Source: an uncultured Pseudomonadota bacterium (GTDB lineage: Bacteria; Myxococcota_A; UBA796; SXON01). From it: a stretch of DNA of 43,732 bases. Location of the stretch: positions 1 to 43,732 of the forward strand of contig CAIMSU010000047.1 in NCBI GenBank assembly GCA_903844155.1, given 5' to 3'. This document shows positions 32,387 to 40,477 of the stretch, one piece after another; positions within the stretch are counted from its first letter, which is position 1; the number at the start of each line of letters is the position of its first letter. The position numbers and the translations under genes are program-made. Below the pieces are notes generated by a model. The model was not told the DNA's origin, made no database searches, and saw only the letters and a list, made by a program, of their open reading frames with translations.

Positions 32387-32470
32387 GTGCTCCGTGCTCC
32401 GTGCTCCGTGCTCCGTGCTCCGTGCTCCGTGCTCCGTGCTCCGTGCTCCGTGCTCCGTGCTCCGTGCTTC
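32387..32470. repeat. heptamer tandem array GTGCTCC x11
   Basis: Eleven perfect copies of GTGCTCC from 32387 to 32463, with a twelfth degenerate copy GTGCTTC (32464-32470). Seven is not a multiple of three, so no protein use is likely. It lies between the recombinase and the palindrome. Copy number probably varies by slippage. Confidence 0.95.
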
Positions 32471-32506
32471 GCGGCGCACCAGGCTAAGAACAGCGCTGTC
32501 CGCTGG

Positions 32507-32532
32507 ACGAGATAGGAGCGCTCCTATCTCGT
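32507..32532. promoter_or_regulatory. 26-bp perfect palindrome
   Basis: Both arms of 13 bp are perfect complements: ACGAGATAGGAGC then GCTCCTATCTCGT. No spacer. Such a site can be an operator, a resolution or attachment core, or extrude as a cruciform. It lies 175 bp after the recombinase gene, directly before the small open frame at 32531. Function is not known. Confidence 0.85.
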
Positions 32533-32686
32533 GCAGTGGTGTGTTCTGCACAGCATCGACCAACTGTTGATCAGCGTCGCGCACCACGAGCAGGCCGTGA
32601 TGGATGCGCCGCGCTGGCTGAAGATCCGAGTGCCCGCCAACGGCGAGAAGGGGTGGGAGCCGCTTGCGCTGCCGTTTCCGAACTAG
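32531..32686 (+). CDS. possible 51-residue small protein
   Basis: GTG 32531 to TAG 32684-32686: VQWCVLHSIDQLLISVAHH, then DAPRWLKIRVPANGEKGWE and LPFPN. The composition is protein-like (Trp, His, aliphatic helix), unlike shadows in this DNA. In-frame stop at 32513 excludes a long upstream extension. It may be a decayed fragment of a bigger gene. No family known. Confidence 0.38.
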   Translation: MQWCVLHSIDQLLISVAHHEQAVMDAPRWLKIRVPANGEKGWEPLALPFPN

Positions 32687-32750
32687 CCCGCACCGACTGC
32701 ACGCGAGCGTGCGCGGGTTGGTGCACGGGAGGGTGCTCGCAGATACCAGC

Positions 32751-34976
32751 CTACGCGAGCACGTCCACCGCGATCTCCTTCGCCCTCACGAGCCGCCAGC
32801 CGGGCTGCAACGCTCGGGTCGCCCGGATCATTGCGTCCGCCATCCCACGCCCCACGATGAGCCAGCGCTTCTCCTCCCTCGCCCGCGCCGCGGTCACGTA
32901 GTACCCCCGCATCTCAGGTCCCTGCTGGGGCGCCACGGGGGCCATCCCCGCATCAAGTTTCGCGGGAACACCATCAGTGAACGCGCGGGCCGACAGGGGC
33001 TCAGGCACGCTCACGGCGTCCGGGTCGGCCGCCCCGGTCAGTGGGGCGGAGGCGGCAGCAAGCGCTGCAGGCGCGCTCGCCGCCACCGGCTCCGGCACCG
33101 CGATGGCCCTGACTTCCGGGGCCGCGGGGATGGCCGGCTCCTTGATGTTCCGCCTGACTCGGGCGCGCGGAGGCGCTGCCGCAATGCCACGTTTGACCCT
33201 GTACTTTGCGACCCCGTCGGGGGTGTACCCGGCCTTTGCCGCCACCCCTGCGTCAGAGAGCACGCCGATGATGTCGAGGTAGGCGTCAAGGCGTGACGCC
33301 TTCCTCCGTCTCGCCGGGTCCTCGGAGACCGAGGGCACTGGCGTGGCGGCGGTGGTCGCAGGCTGCTCGACATCCGCACCACCACCTTCAGCGGCGACGA
33401 CGACCGCAGCCGCTGAAATGAAGCCTGCGTCGGGCGGGGGCGTCGCAGCGCTCGCGGGCTCGTCCGCGGCTTGAGCGATCGACAGAGGCACCTGCACCGC
33501 CTTCGTGCGCTTCTTCCAGGTGGCTTCAATCCCGTTCCGAGCCCGGTACTGCCGTACCGCCTCGACCGTGACGCCAGCCCGCGTGGCCACCACGCTGTCG
33601 CGCTCCACCCCGAGGATGCCCCTGAACGTGTCCAGCTTCGACGACCGGGGCGGTCGGGCGTTCGGACCTGCCACCGGGGCCGCATCAGGCGCGACATCCA
33701 AGCGCCCAGGAGACAGCGCCAACCCCGCGTCAGAACCGGCCGCCGCGATGGATGGGACGTCGTTTTTCCGCCGGGAGGCTACGACATCCTCACGCGCCAC
33801 GCCCGCGACTTGCCTTACGGCTAGGTCGGCGAGTTGTCCCGGAACATCCCTGTGAGGGTCGGGATTCAAGGCTCGATCGGAGCGGGCCGTCCACGGACTC
33901 GGGGCTCCGGTGACTGGCTCGTCAACAGGAGCAGGCGAGCGCGTGGCGGGCCGCCCACGCGGGCGCGCCGGGATGTCGTGATGCTGCCGATACAGCATCA
34001 CGGTCTTTCGACTGAGAGCAGACAAGGCGGCGATCTCGCCGTCTGACAACACGCCCAGCACGTCGTGGAGCGTGTCCAGCTTCGAGGTCCGTGGGCGGGA
34101 CGCGACGACATCGCCAGTCGCTTTGGCCGCGGATCGCTCTGCCGGAGCGTCCGGGGCGGTCGCCGTCCGCCCGCGTGGGCAAGCCGCGATGCCATGCGCC
34201 TGCCTGTACATCAGGACGGTCTTGCGATTTACAGCGGCCAATCCAGCGACTTCTCGGTCCGGGAGGGTCCCGAGGAGGTGACGGAAGGCGTCCAGCTTCG
34301 ACGTGCGTGGTACCGGTTCTTCCTTCGAGATGGGCAGCCCGACCATAGGGGCACCCTTTCCTATCGGTGTCGGCATTGCTGCCTTCGGCGCCTTGGTCGC
34401 CGTCGATTTCTCCATGCTCAACCTGTACTCTCGCACGTAGTTCTCCGTCACATGAGCCCTTTTGGCGATGTAGCCGTCTGAAGCAGAGCCGAGCAGGTCG
34501 CGGTAGGCGTCCATCCGCTCACGGCGCGTGCCCTCGACCCCGGGCTCGACGGGCGGCGGGGGCGCGCTCGCGGGGACCACGCGCCTCACGGGTTCGCGAG
34601 GGCGGTCGTCCCCCGGACGGGGAGCAGGGCGAGCGAGGCGAGGTTCTGGATCCCTCTGCATCGACGCGAACGGGTATTCAGGCGCTCGCACCGGGCGTTC
34701 GAGCCGGATGGGGGCTGTCGGGAGTGCTGGGGCGGGCGGGACGGGCGCGCCGACCGGCCGGAGGGAGCGGCCGGAGGCCTTCTCCACCGCGGCCATCGCT
34801 TCAGCCTCGGTGCGGAACGTGGGCTCGCCGTCGGCGAGGATGGAGGATGGCCAGATGTACCTGTTGACGCGCCAAAGGCCATCACCGGTACGCAGGACCT
34901 CGATGGTCTTGATCCCGAGTTGGAACGTGCGGGTGGCAGGCGGAGCGGTGTCGTCGGGGTGAGCGGTGGAGGGCAT
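32751..34976 (-). CDS. HTH-module array protein A (six helix-turn-helix repeats)
   Basis: 741 residues. N-terminal domain about 16-70 (TIEVLRTGDGLWRVNRYIW). Then about 40-residue modules starting LDAFRHLLG-type: residues 151-187, 224-266, 296-338, 368-410 (degenerate), 444-486 and 559-603. Each reads LD-x-x-x-x-x-LG-x-x-x-D-x-x-[IV]A-x-x-A-x-V-x-x-x-x-V-x-x-YR and ends in basic PRGR-like residues. The first five start every 72-76 residues. The C-terminal domain 689-741 (RGYYVTAARAR, IRATRALQPGWRLVRA) is shared with the gene at 42176. Probably a modular DNA-binding protein; target unknown. Confidence 0.8.
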   Translation of the reverse strand: MPSTAHPDDTAPPATRTFQLGIKTIEVLRTGDGLWRVNRYIWPSSILADGEPTFRTEAEAMAAVEKASGRSLRPVGAPVPPAPALPTAPIRLERPVRAPEYPFASMQRDPEPRLARPAPRPGDDRPREPVRRVVPASAPPPPVEPGVEGTRRERMDAYRDLLGSASDGYIAKRAHVTENYVREYRLSMEKSTATKAPKAAMPTPIGKGAPMVGLPISKEEPVPRTSKLDAFRHLLGTLPDREVAGLAAVNRKTVLMYRQAHGIAACPRGRTATAPDAPAERSAAKATGDVVASRPRTSKLDTLHDVLGVLSDGEIAALSALSRKTVMLYRQHHDIPARPRGRPATRSPAPVDEPVTGAPSPWTARSDRALNPDPHRDVPGQLADLAVRQVAGVAREDVVASRRKNDVPSIAAAGSDAGLALSPGRLDVAPDAAPVAGPNARPPRSSKLDTFRGILGVERDSVVATRAGVTVEAVRQYRARNGIEATWKKRTKAVQVPLSIAQAADEPASAATPPPDAGFISAAAVVVAAEGGGADVEQPATTAATPVPSVSEDPARRRKASRLDAYLDIIGVLSDAGVAAKAGYTPDGVAKYRVKRGIAAAPPRARVRRNIKEPAIPAAPEVRAIAVPEPVAASAPAALAAASAPLTGAADPDAVSVPEPLSARAFTDGVPAKLDAGMAPVAPQQGPEMRGYYVTAARAREEKRWLIVGRGMADAMIRATRALQPGWRLVRAKEIAVDVLA

Positions 34977-35679
34977 GTGGCGGCGCCGCTATCCCGGATG
35001 CGGCCGGGCTCGGACATTTGCGGCTCAACGGCCGCGACCAGTGCTTGAGCCGGTAGCCGCCGCGGATCACGCGGCGTTCGACGAGCTTGTGCTCCTCGAA
35101 GGCCGAGAGGAACGCGGGCCCAAGCTGGCCGGAAAACCGTCCGGCCTTCACGATCGTGCCGACCCAACGCCACAGGTCGTCGAGCGCAGGGATCGGGTGG
35201 GTCGACCAGCTCTCCGCGTCCAGATCGATCTCGTGGAACCCGACGACGCCACCGGGCCGCACGAGCCGGATGAGTTGGGCGACAGCGGCCGCAGGATCCG
35301 GCTGATGGATGATGACGAGCCGTCCGATGACGGCGTCGAAGCGGCGCTCGCCGGCCAGGACTTCGAGCGAGTCGAGGTCGCCTTGGACGAAGCGCACGTC
35401 GGCGAGCTGCTTCTGGTGCGCGCCCGCCATCGCGAGGGAGAGAGCATCTGCGCCGTGATCGACGCCGATCACCCCGCCGGAGGGCCCGATCAGGTCGGCC
35501 GCGACGAACAAGACGTCGCCGGCCCCGGCGCCGATGTCGAGCACACGCATGCCCGGCTCAAGCCCCGCGCCCTGCAGGAAGTGGCGGGTGGAAGGCCGAA
35601 GGAACGCGCCCTGGGCCTCCAGACGCCGTAGCTCCGCCTCTGAGTGTTGCAGGACGTAGCGGTCGCCGGGGTTGGACAT
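34882..35679 (-). CDS. SAM-dependent methyltransferase, C-terminus replaced
   Basis: ATG 35679 with GGAG just upstream; 265 residues. Class I SAM fold: MRVLDIGAGAGDVLFVAADL, GVIGVDHGADAL, VRFVQGDLDSL, FDAVIGRLVIIHQPDP and VRPGGVVGFHEIDLD. After RGGYRLKHWSRPL the sequence becomes Pro/His/Arg-rich junk and runs 95 nt into gene A, so the native C-terminal part was probably lost when gene A DNA arrived. It may be inactive. Substrate unknown. Confidence 0.75.
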   Translation of the reverse strand: MSNPGDRYVLQHSEAELRRLEAQGAFLRPSTRHFLQGAGLEPGMRVLDIGAGAGDVLFVAADLIGPSGGVIGVDHGADALSLAMAGAHQKQLADVRFVQGDLDSLEVLAGERRFDAVIGRLVIIHQPDPAAAVAQLIRLVRPGGVVGFHEIDLDAESWSTHPIPALDDLWRWVGTIVKAGRFSGQLGPAFLSAFEEHKLVERRVIRGGYRLKHWSRPLSRKCPSPAASGIAAPPHALHRSPRRHRSACHPHVPTRDQDHRGPAYR

Positions 35680-35934
35680 GGGGAACTCCAAGACGCAGTA
35701 CGGAGAGCGCTGACGGAAGCTACCGTCATCGGTCGGACGAAGGACAGCGTCCGGCGGCGTCGCCAGTGGGGGGCACGAGGGCAGCTCGTGCGCGGATGCA
35801 CACGCTCTGCTCGCGACGTCCTGCTCCTCGCGGCGGGATCCCGACTGGCCACGGAATGCAGCGGGATGCCGTTGGCACGCGACCCCTTATCGGGTGACGG
35901 GCCTTGATGCCGTGGGCGGGGATTACAGGGCGAG

Positions 35935-37065
35935 ATGCCGATTACCGAGCGTCGCGCGCCTCTCACCCCGAGCGAACGTGCCCTGTTGCGCCGCCGTGCG
36001 CTGGTCGCGGTGCCGGTGGGGTTGCTGATCGGGGCGGCGGTAGTGTGGATGCTCGGATCCGCGATGGCCGGGTTCGCCCTCGCGATCCGCGTGATTTTCG
36101 GCCTGCTCTTCGGCGGCATCCTGGCGTTCATCCTGGGTGTGTACGTGCGAAGCGCGTTCGAGCGGGAAAAGCTCGTTCGCACCGGCGTCGTCACCGGCAA
36201 GCGAGTCGGGATCATCGGCCCTTCGGTGAGCTCGCAGACCCGCGCATCGCCGCGCTACCACGTCAGCCTGGACGGGGAGGAGTTCCAGGTAGAGCAATGG
36301 GTTTACCAGCGGGTGCGGGTCGGGCAGACCGTCGATCTCGTGTACACGGCGAAGCTCCGGAACCTGTTTGCCGTGACGGTGGTGGCGGACCCGACCTCGG
36401 AGATCGGGTCGGCCCCCGCCTCCCGGCCCTTCGAGCCGAGCGAGATGGCCCACGAGGAGGCCGTGACGGAGGCCGACCGCGGCGTGCTTCGGGCGCTCGT
36501 CGCGCAGGCCTTGGTGCGCCGGGTGGCCGGAGGGCTGCTGCTCGGAGGTGTTGCGGGGTCGGCCGTCGTCGTGGCATGGGTGATGGTGCGCGCGACTCAG
36601 ACCGGCGGCGACGCGGATCAGGCCGTCATCCGGCTGTTGACGCCGGGGGCGGCGCTGTGCGCCTTCTCCGTGCTGAATCGGCGGACCTACCTTCTGGTGC
36701 GTGACCTGGTCGGTGGGTCCCGGCACGTCCAGACCGAGCATATGAAGGACCTCGTCCGAAGCAACACCCCGCTGCTCTCGCCCACCACGGTGGTCACGGG
36801 GACCGGGCTGGCCGGGGACTATGCGTGGGCGCAAACGGAAGAGCGATGGGTCCCGCTCGACGCCTCGCTGATCGACGGGCTCTCCGCAGGCGCGCCGCTG
36901 CAAATCGCGACGGGGCCGCGCTCGGGCGCCGTGCTCGCTGTCGGCGGGTTTCCGGCGGCGAAGGCGCGATTCGGCGTCATCGATTTGGTGGTCGGCGCGC
37001 TGGCCATCGGGGGAACGGGCTGCTTGTACAGCGTTCTTTCGGGTGCTGGCGGTGCCGCGAAGTAG
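35935..37065 (+). CDS. integral membrane protein, unknown
   Basis: 376 residues, no signal peptide. Two membrane spans near 25-70 (VAVPVGLLIGAAVVWMLG, VIFGLLFGGILAFILG), a soluble middle with DGEEFQVEQWVYQRVRVGQ and a beta-rich core (TVDLVYTAKLRNLFAV), more spans near 200-240 and a last span (VIDLVVGALAIGGTG). DUF3592-like organisation (membrane helix, beta domain, helix) is possible. It stands alone between the methyltransferase and a gap; no partner. Confidence 0.7.
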   Translation: MPITERRAPLTPSERALLRRRALVAVPVGLLIGAAVVWMLGSAMAGFALAIRVIFGLLFGGILAFILGVYVRSAFEREKLVRTGVVTGKRVGIIGPSVSSQTRASPRYHVSLDGEEFQVEQWVYQRVRVGQTVDLVYTAKLRNLFAVTVVADPTSEIGSAPASRPFEPSEMAHEEAVTEADRGVLRALVAQALVRRVAGGLLLGGVAGSAVVVAWVMVRATQTGGDADQAVIRLLTPGAALCAFSVLNRRTYLLVRDLVGGSRHVQTEHMKDLVRSNTPLLSPTTVVTGTGLAGDYAWAQTEERWVPLDASLIDGLSAGAPLQIATGPRSGAVLAVGGFPAAKARFGVIDLVVGALAIGGTGCLYSVLSGAGGAAK

Positions 37066-37155
37066 GCCGAGGTGAGGGTCGGAGTCGAAAATTCGGAGCG
37101 TTGTCTTGTGTTCCAGATGCCCGCCCGCCGATGATGGGGATCGCGGGAGATCGGT

Positions 37156-37225
37156 CTACTGCTGCAACGTGATGTTGGCGTCGATCGTACAGGCGTGATC
37201 GCAGCTCGTGCCCTCGATGTGGGCC
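37156..37225 (-). pseudogene. possible remnant of a small exported protein
   Basis: The reverse strand reads REAHIEGTSCDHACTIDAN then ITLQQ to TAG (37156-37158), and just upstream, beyond an in-frame stop, LVDSLATDDCSMSATHA. Both parts look like coding sequence with paired Cys, yet are separated by a stop. The rest of the 37066-37362 gap shows nothing else. Confidence 0.22.
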
Positions 37226-37362
37226 TCCCTCTACGCATGGGTGGCCGACATGGAGCAGTCATCCGTCGCGAGGGAGTCCACGAGGGTTTCCGTCGCCCGC
37301 CAACGTCAGCCGTCGGAATGGTCGAAGTCCTTGAGCCCCCCGACACCATGCTCGCAACTCGC

Positions 37363-38487
37363 TCAGCCAGATGGCTGCGGCCAGAGCAGATGAACAAGGA
37401 CCCGGACGCCGAGGACTTGCTCGCCAGGGCGCACCACCACGACCTTCTCGATGCGAGGCTCGACCCCAGCCACGTTCAAGGCGTCGGCGGCGAGCGCGGC
37501 GAGCGCGCGGACAGGGGCGACTGCGGAGATGTCATCTTCCGGGAGCCACTTCTTCCGATTCACGGCGGCGAGGTCAAGATCGGCGTGCCCGATCACATCG
37601 CGGTCCGCGGGGGCGTCGAGAAGCGGGTGCGGCCCGTTGTAGATGTGGATTCTGGCGCCGTCGAGGCTGGTTACCTTGATGGGAAGCGGCGCGAAGGGCC
37701 GAACGCGCTCGACGCCCAGCGCGCGCCGCACGTCCTCGACAGTCAGCCCGCCGCGCTCGCGGGTGCTTCCCGGCATTGCGCTCTTGAGGCCTTTCGCGGA
37801 GACGCCAAAAAGCCGGGGAACGTCTTCCAGCCTGACGTGATGAGTGCCGCCGAAGGTCAACGCGTGGGCGACGGCGTTGGCCCGCTCACGCCGCGGGCCC
37901 TGCAACCGATCCGCCTCCGCCGTGAACGCCGAGAAGTAGCCCGCCCACATCGATCGCGAGCTCGTGTGCGGCGGCTGGGCGTCGTGCCGCGAGTCGATCA
38001 CGTTTCCCCTTCCGTCGAGGACGTCCCAGACCGCATCCGATCCGTCGAGCGGGCCTCCGGACTCGATGCAGGCACGAGCAGCGTCCAGAACCGCCAGCAG
38101 ACGGGGGCTCGGCGCCCGATGCACCCCCAGCCACGCCGCCGCTGAGCCCCAGGCGATGGCTTCGAACTCGTCCCGCCTCGCCCGAGCAGGTGCGGCAAGG
38201 GCGCCGAGGAACCCCTCCTTGACACTCGCGACGGCGCTGCTCTGCGCGGTCGCGGCGGCGCTGACCCGCGCGAGGTCGCGATCTACCCCCTCCGCCCAGG
38301 CCGCGAACTCCGCGTCCATCGCGAGAAGCGCGGACGCGGCGTCGTCCGCTGCCCGGCGCGCGAGGGCTTCGGCCTTCGCGTCCTGCCCTCGGCCGTAGGG
38401 CCCGGCGTGCTTCGCCAGGACCCGGGTGAGGGCCAGCAGCACGTAGGCCTGCCGAAAGACCGTCTGGTCGTCAGAGAGGTCGGTCAT
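37363..38487 (-). CDS. hypothetical protein divergent from an XRE regulator
   Basis: ATG 38487, 374 residues. Helical N-terminal half (VFRQAYVLLALTRVLAKHAG, AKAEALARRAADDAASALL) and a possible HTH in the middle (VRLEDVPRLFGVSAKGLKSA, then GLTVEDVRRALGV). The last part is beta-rich with IHIYNGPHPLLDAP and EKVVVVRPGEQVLGVRVLV. No family recognised. The promoter contains the inverted repeat at 38518, so it is probably controlled by the XRE protein. Confidence 0.7.
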   Translation of the reverse strand: MTDLSDDQTVFRQAYVLLALTRVLAKHAGPYGRGQDAKAEALARRAADDAASALLAMDAEFAAWAEGVDRDLARVSAAATAQSSAVASVKEGFLGALAAPARARRDEFEAIAWGSAAAWLGVHRAPSPRLLAVLDAARACIESGGPLDGSDAVWDVLDGRGNVIDSRHDAQPPHTSSRSMWAGYFSAFTAEADRLQGPRRERANAVAHALTFGGTHHVRLEDVPRLFGVSAKGLKSAMPGSTRERGGLTVEDVRRALGVERVRPFAPLPIKVTSLDGARIHIYNGPHPLLDAPADRDVIGHADLDLAAVNRKKWLPEDDISAVAPVRALAALAADALNVAGVEPRIEKVVVVRPGEQVLGVRVLVHLLWPQPSG

Positions 38488-38517
38488 GGCTCGGTTGCCG
38501 GGTGGACCCGAAATGTA

Positions 38518-38551
38518 GTCTAAGCTGGTCATATTTGCAACCGGCTTAGAC
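38518..38551. promoter_or_regulatory. operator-like inverted repeat GTCTAAGCTGGT-N10-ACCGGCTTAGAC
   Basis: 12-bp arms with 11 of 12 pairs matching, AT-rich 10-bp spacer (catatttgca). It lies between the divergent starts at 38487 and 38577, the natural place for an XRE autoregulatory operator. Confidence 0.65.
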
Positions 38552-38576
38552 GTGGCATCAGGCGAGCGAGATCGGC

Positions 38577-38960
38577 ATGGTGCCTGCCATGTCCTCACGC
38601 AGCGTCGAGAGCCCAGAAGCCAGAAAGCTCGTCGGAGCCCGAATCGCGCAGGCCCGGAAGGCGTTGGGCTGGTCTCAGGAAAAGCTGGCGGAAGCCCTGG
38701 GGCTGGACACGATCACGGTCAGTCGGATCGAGACCGGGAGGCGCCAGCTCACCGCGGTTCTCGTGATGCAGCTCGCGGACGTGCTCGGGATCTCCCTCGG
38801 CCGGGTCCTCGGCAAGCAAGCAGCTCCGCCGGACCTCGTCGAGGAGGTGACGTCTCTGCTCGGCCAGATGACGCCCGAGAGGCAGGCCACGGCGCTGGAA
38901 GTCCTCCGAGTCCTGGCCCGAGAGTCGGTAGGAGATCGCGCAGGAGCGGAGGCGGGATGA
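38577..38960 (+). CDS. XRE-family (Cro/cI-like) transcriptional regulator
   Basis: 127 residues from ATG 38577 (ATG 38589 also possible). HTH: KLVGARIAQARKALGWSQEKL then LGLDTITVSRIETGRRQLTA, followed by VLVMQLADVLGISLGRVLG. The C-terminal tail has no enzymatic motif. It probably binds the inverted repeat at 38518-38551 and controls itself and the divergent gene. The genes 38960-39059 converge. Confidence 0.9.
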   Translation: MVPAMSSRSVESPEARKLVGARIAQARKALGWSQEKLAEALGLDTITVSRIETGRRQLTAVLVMQLADVLGISLGRVLGKQAAPPDLVEEVTSLLGQMTPERQATALEVLRVLARESVGDRAGAEAG

Positions 38961-39058
38961 CGATATCGACGACACCATCGAGGGCGCCGCCCACGTTGCG
39001 GTCACCGAACGGGGCGCGCGGCGGCGCAGGGGTGTGAACCTGCGGCAGGCACGCCCGT

Positions 39059-40477
39059 TCACCCCGCGATTCGACAAAACTCCCCAACATCCACCCCAAT
39101 CGCCTTGAGCATGGCCGTCACCGTCCTCGCATGGAAGTGTGTGTTGCGCTCGTGCCCCGGCAGGGTGAACTTGCGCCCACCCTTTCGATAGACCGTGACC
39201 TCGCTCCCCTTCGACGACTGGATCTCGCACTGAAAGTGCCTTTCCAGCAGGGCAAACAGCGTCACCCGCCGAACCTGGGGTACGCGCACCCGAGGGTCGC
39301 GCCCGACATCTGCGAGGGCGACACGCTCGCATGCGGCCGCCACTGCCTCCCCACCGTCGCTCTGGTCCGACCCGGTCACCGCCTCAACCGTCGCCTCCGC
39401 TGGTCGATCGGCCGCATCCCACAGCCACAGCATGTGACGATGCAGAGGCCGTAGTAACCCGACTGCCCAGGGGACGACCTCGGGGCCGACAGGCAGCCAC
39501 GGCATCGACGGATGACGGGGCATCCCGTCGAGCGCGATCTCCACCGCGGGGTCTCCCGGCCGGTTGACCACATGGTCGCGAACGCCAGCCTCGCTGGGCT
39601 GGATCACGATGACGCCTGCGACGTGCGCGGTCTCCCAGATCCACGTCGCCCAGATCCCAGGACCAACCTCCACGATGTGGTCCTCCGGTCGATACGTGCG
39701 GGCGAGCAGCGCCTTCACCTCCGTCAGGTCGCTGCCCATTCCTCGCAGCTCCGCAGCCAGCAACGCCGGCTCACCGCGCACCGTCAGCCCGGGCGTCCGC
39801 GTGATAACGTCGGCGATCCGGCGTTCGTCGCCCCAACTTCCAGTCTGCCACATCCGCTGGCAAAACTCGGCGTCCTCCCGACTCGGCGCGAGGATGCGGC
39901 GAGGCACCCCATCTTCGTCCCGTTCTACGTAGACAAACCACGTCTTGCTGGCGAGGAGCCATCCCAGCCAGTGGTCCAGGCCGACCAGCGCGACGGCGTG
40001 ACCAGTCCCTTCCCGGTGGACGAAGTCGTCCAGCCATTCGCCAAACTCACCATGCAACCGGACGAACTTGTCAACTGGCCGGCCGTCGTCACGGGACGGG
40101 CGCTTGTTGGCACGCGTGGCTGCGTGGGTCGACAGCCACTCTTGAAAACCCTCGCGGATCAGCAGGGCGTAGGCGTCGCCGTTGTAGAGGGCCTCGGCGG
40201 CGGTGCCGGGGAGGCCCACCATCTGTTCCCGGAGGGCGCGCAGGTGGCCGAGCAGGTCGCGCAGCCTGGCGAGGTGCTTCGCGTCGACGGTCTTCGTGAA
40301 GTGCGAGGGGAGTGCGTAGTCAGCGTCTTTCGGCACCGTGATCGGGCGTTCTCGCGCCGCCATCCCCTGGATGACTGCCTCTTCCGGCGTGCCCGTTCGT
40401 GCGTTGGGCGCGAGCGCGCGTCGCAGGCGCTCACGCTGCTCGGCATGAAACGCCACGGTGTCGTCCGTACCGCTCAC
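39059..40477 (-). CDS. large protein with C-terminal HicA-like domain
   Basis: GTG 40477 overlapping the upstream gene by 4 nt; 472 residues. The long N-terminal part is unrecognised (LVGLDHWLGWLLASKTWFV, EVGPGIWATWIWETAHVAG). Residues about 398-472 read LFALLERHFQCEIQSSKGSE, YRKGGRKFTLPGHERN and TVTAMLKAIGVDVGEF, matching the dsRBD-like HicA/YcfA toxin fold. The catalytic His after KGS is Glu here, so RNA binding rather than cleavage is likely. No hicB gene is adjacent. Confidence 0.72.
   Translation of the reverse strand: MSGTDDTVAFHAEQRERLRRALAPNARTGTPEEAVIQGMAARERPITVPKDADYALPSHFTKTVDAKHLARLRDLLGHLRALREQMVGLPGTAAEALYNGDAYALLIREGFQEWLSTHAATRANKRPSRDDGRPVDKFVRLHGEFGEWLDDFVHREGTGHAVALVGLDHWLGWLLASKTWFVYVERDEDGVPRRILAPSREDAEFCQRMWQTGSWGDERRIADVITRTPGLTVRGEPALLAAELRGMGSDLTEVKALLARTYRPEDHIVEVGPGIWATWIWETAHVAGVIVIQPSEAGVRDHVVNRPGDPAVEIALDGMPRHPSMPWLPVGPEVVPWAVGLLRPLHRHMLWLWDAADRPAEATVEAVTGSDQSDGGEAVAAACERVALADVGRDPRVRVPQVRRVTLFALLERHFQCEIQSSKGSEVTVYRKGGRKFTLPGHERNTHFHARTVTAMLKAIGVDVGEFCRIAG

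Noticed and set aside
32387-32470. CRISPR-like repeat
   Set aside because: Seven-base units with no spacers; simple tandem repeat.
32336-32587. Reverse open frame with a GARSTEH protein repeat
   Set aside because: Product of the non-coding heptamer array; no independent evidence of coding.
35904-36704. 266-residue plus-strand open frame
   Set aside because: Arg/Gly-rich shadow of the membrane protein gene in the neighbouring frame.
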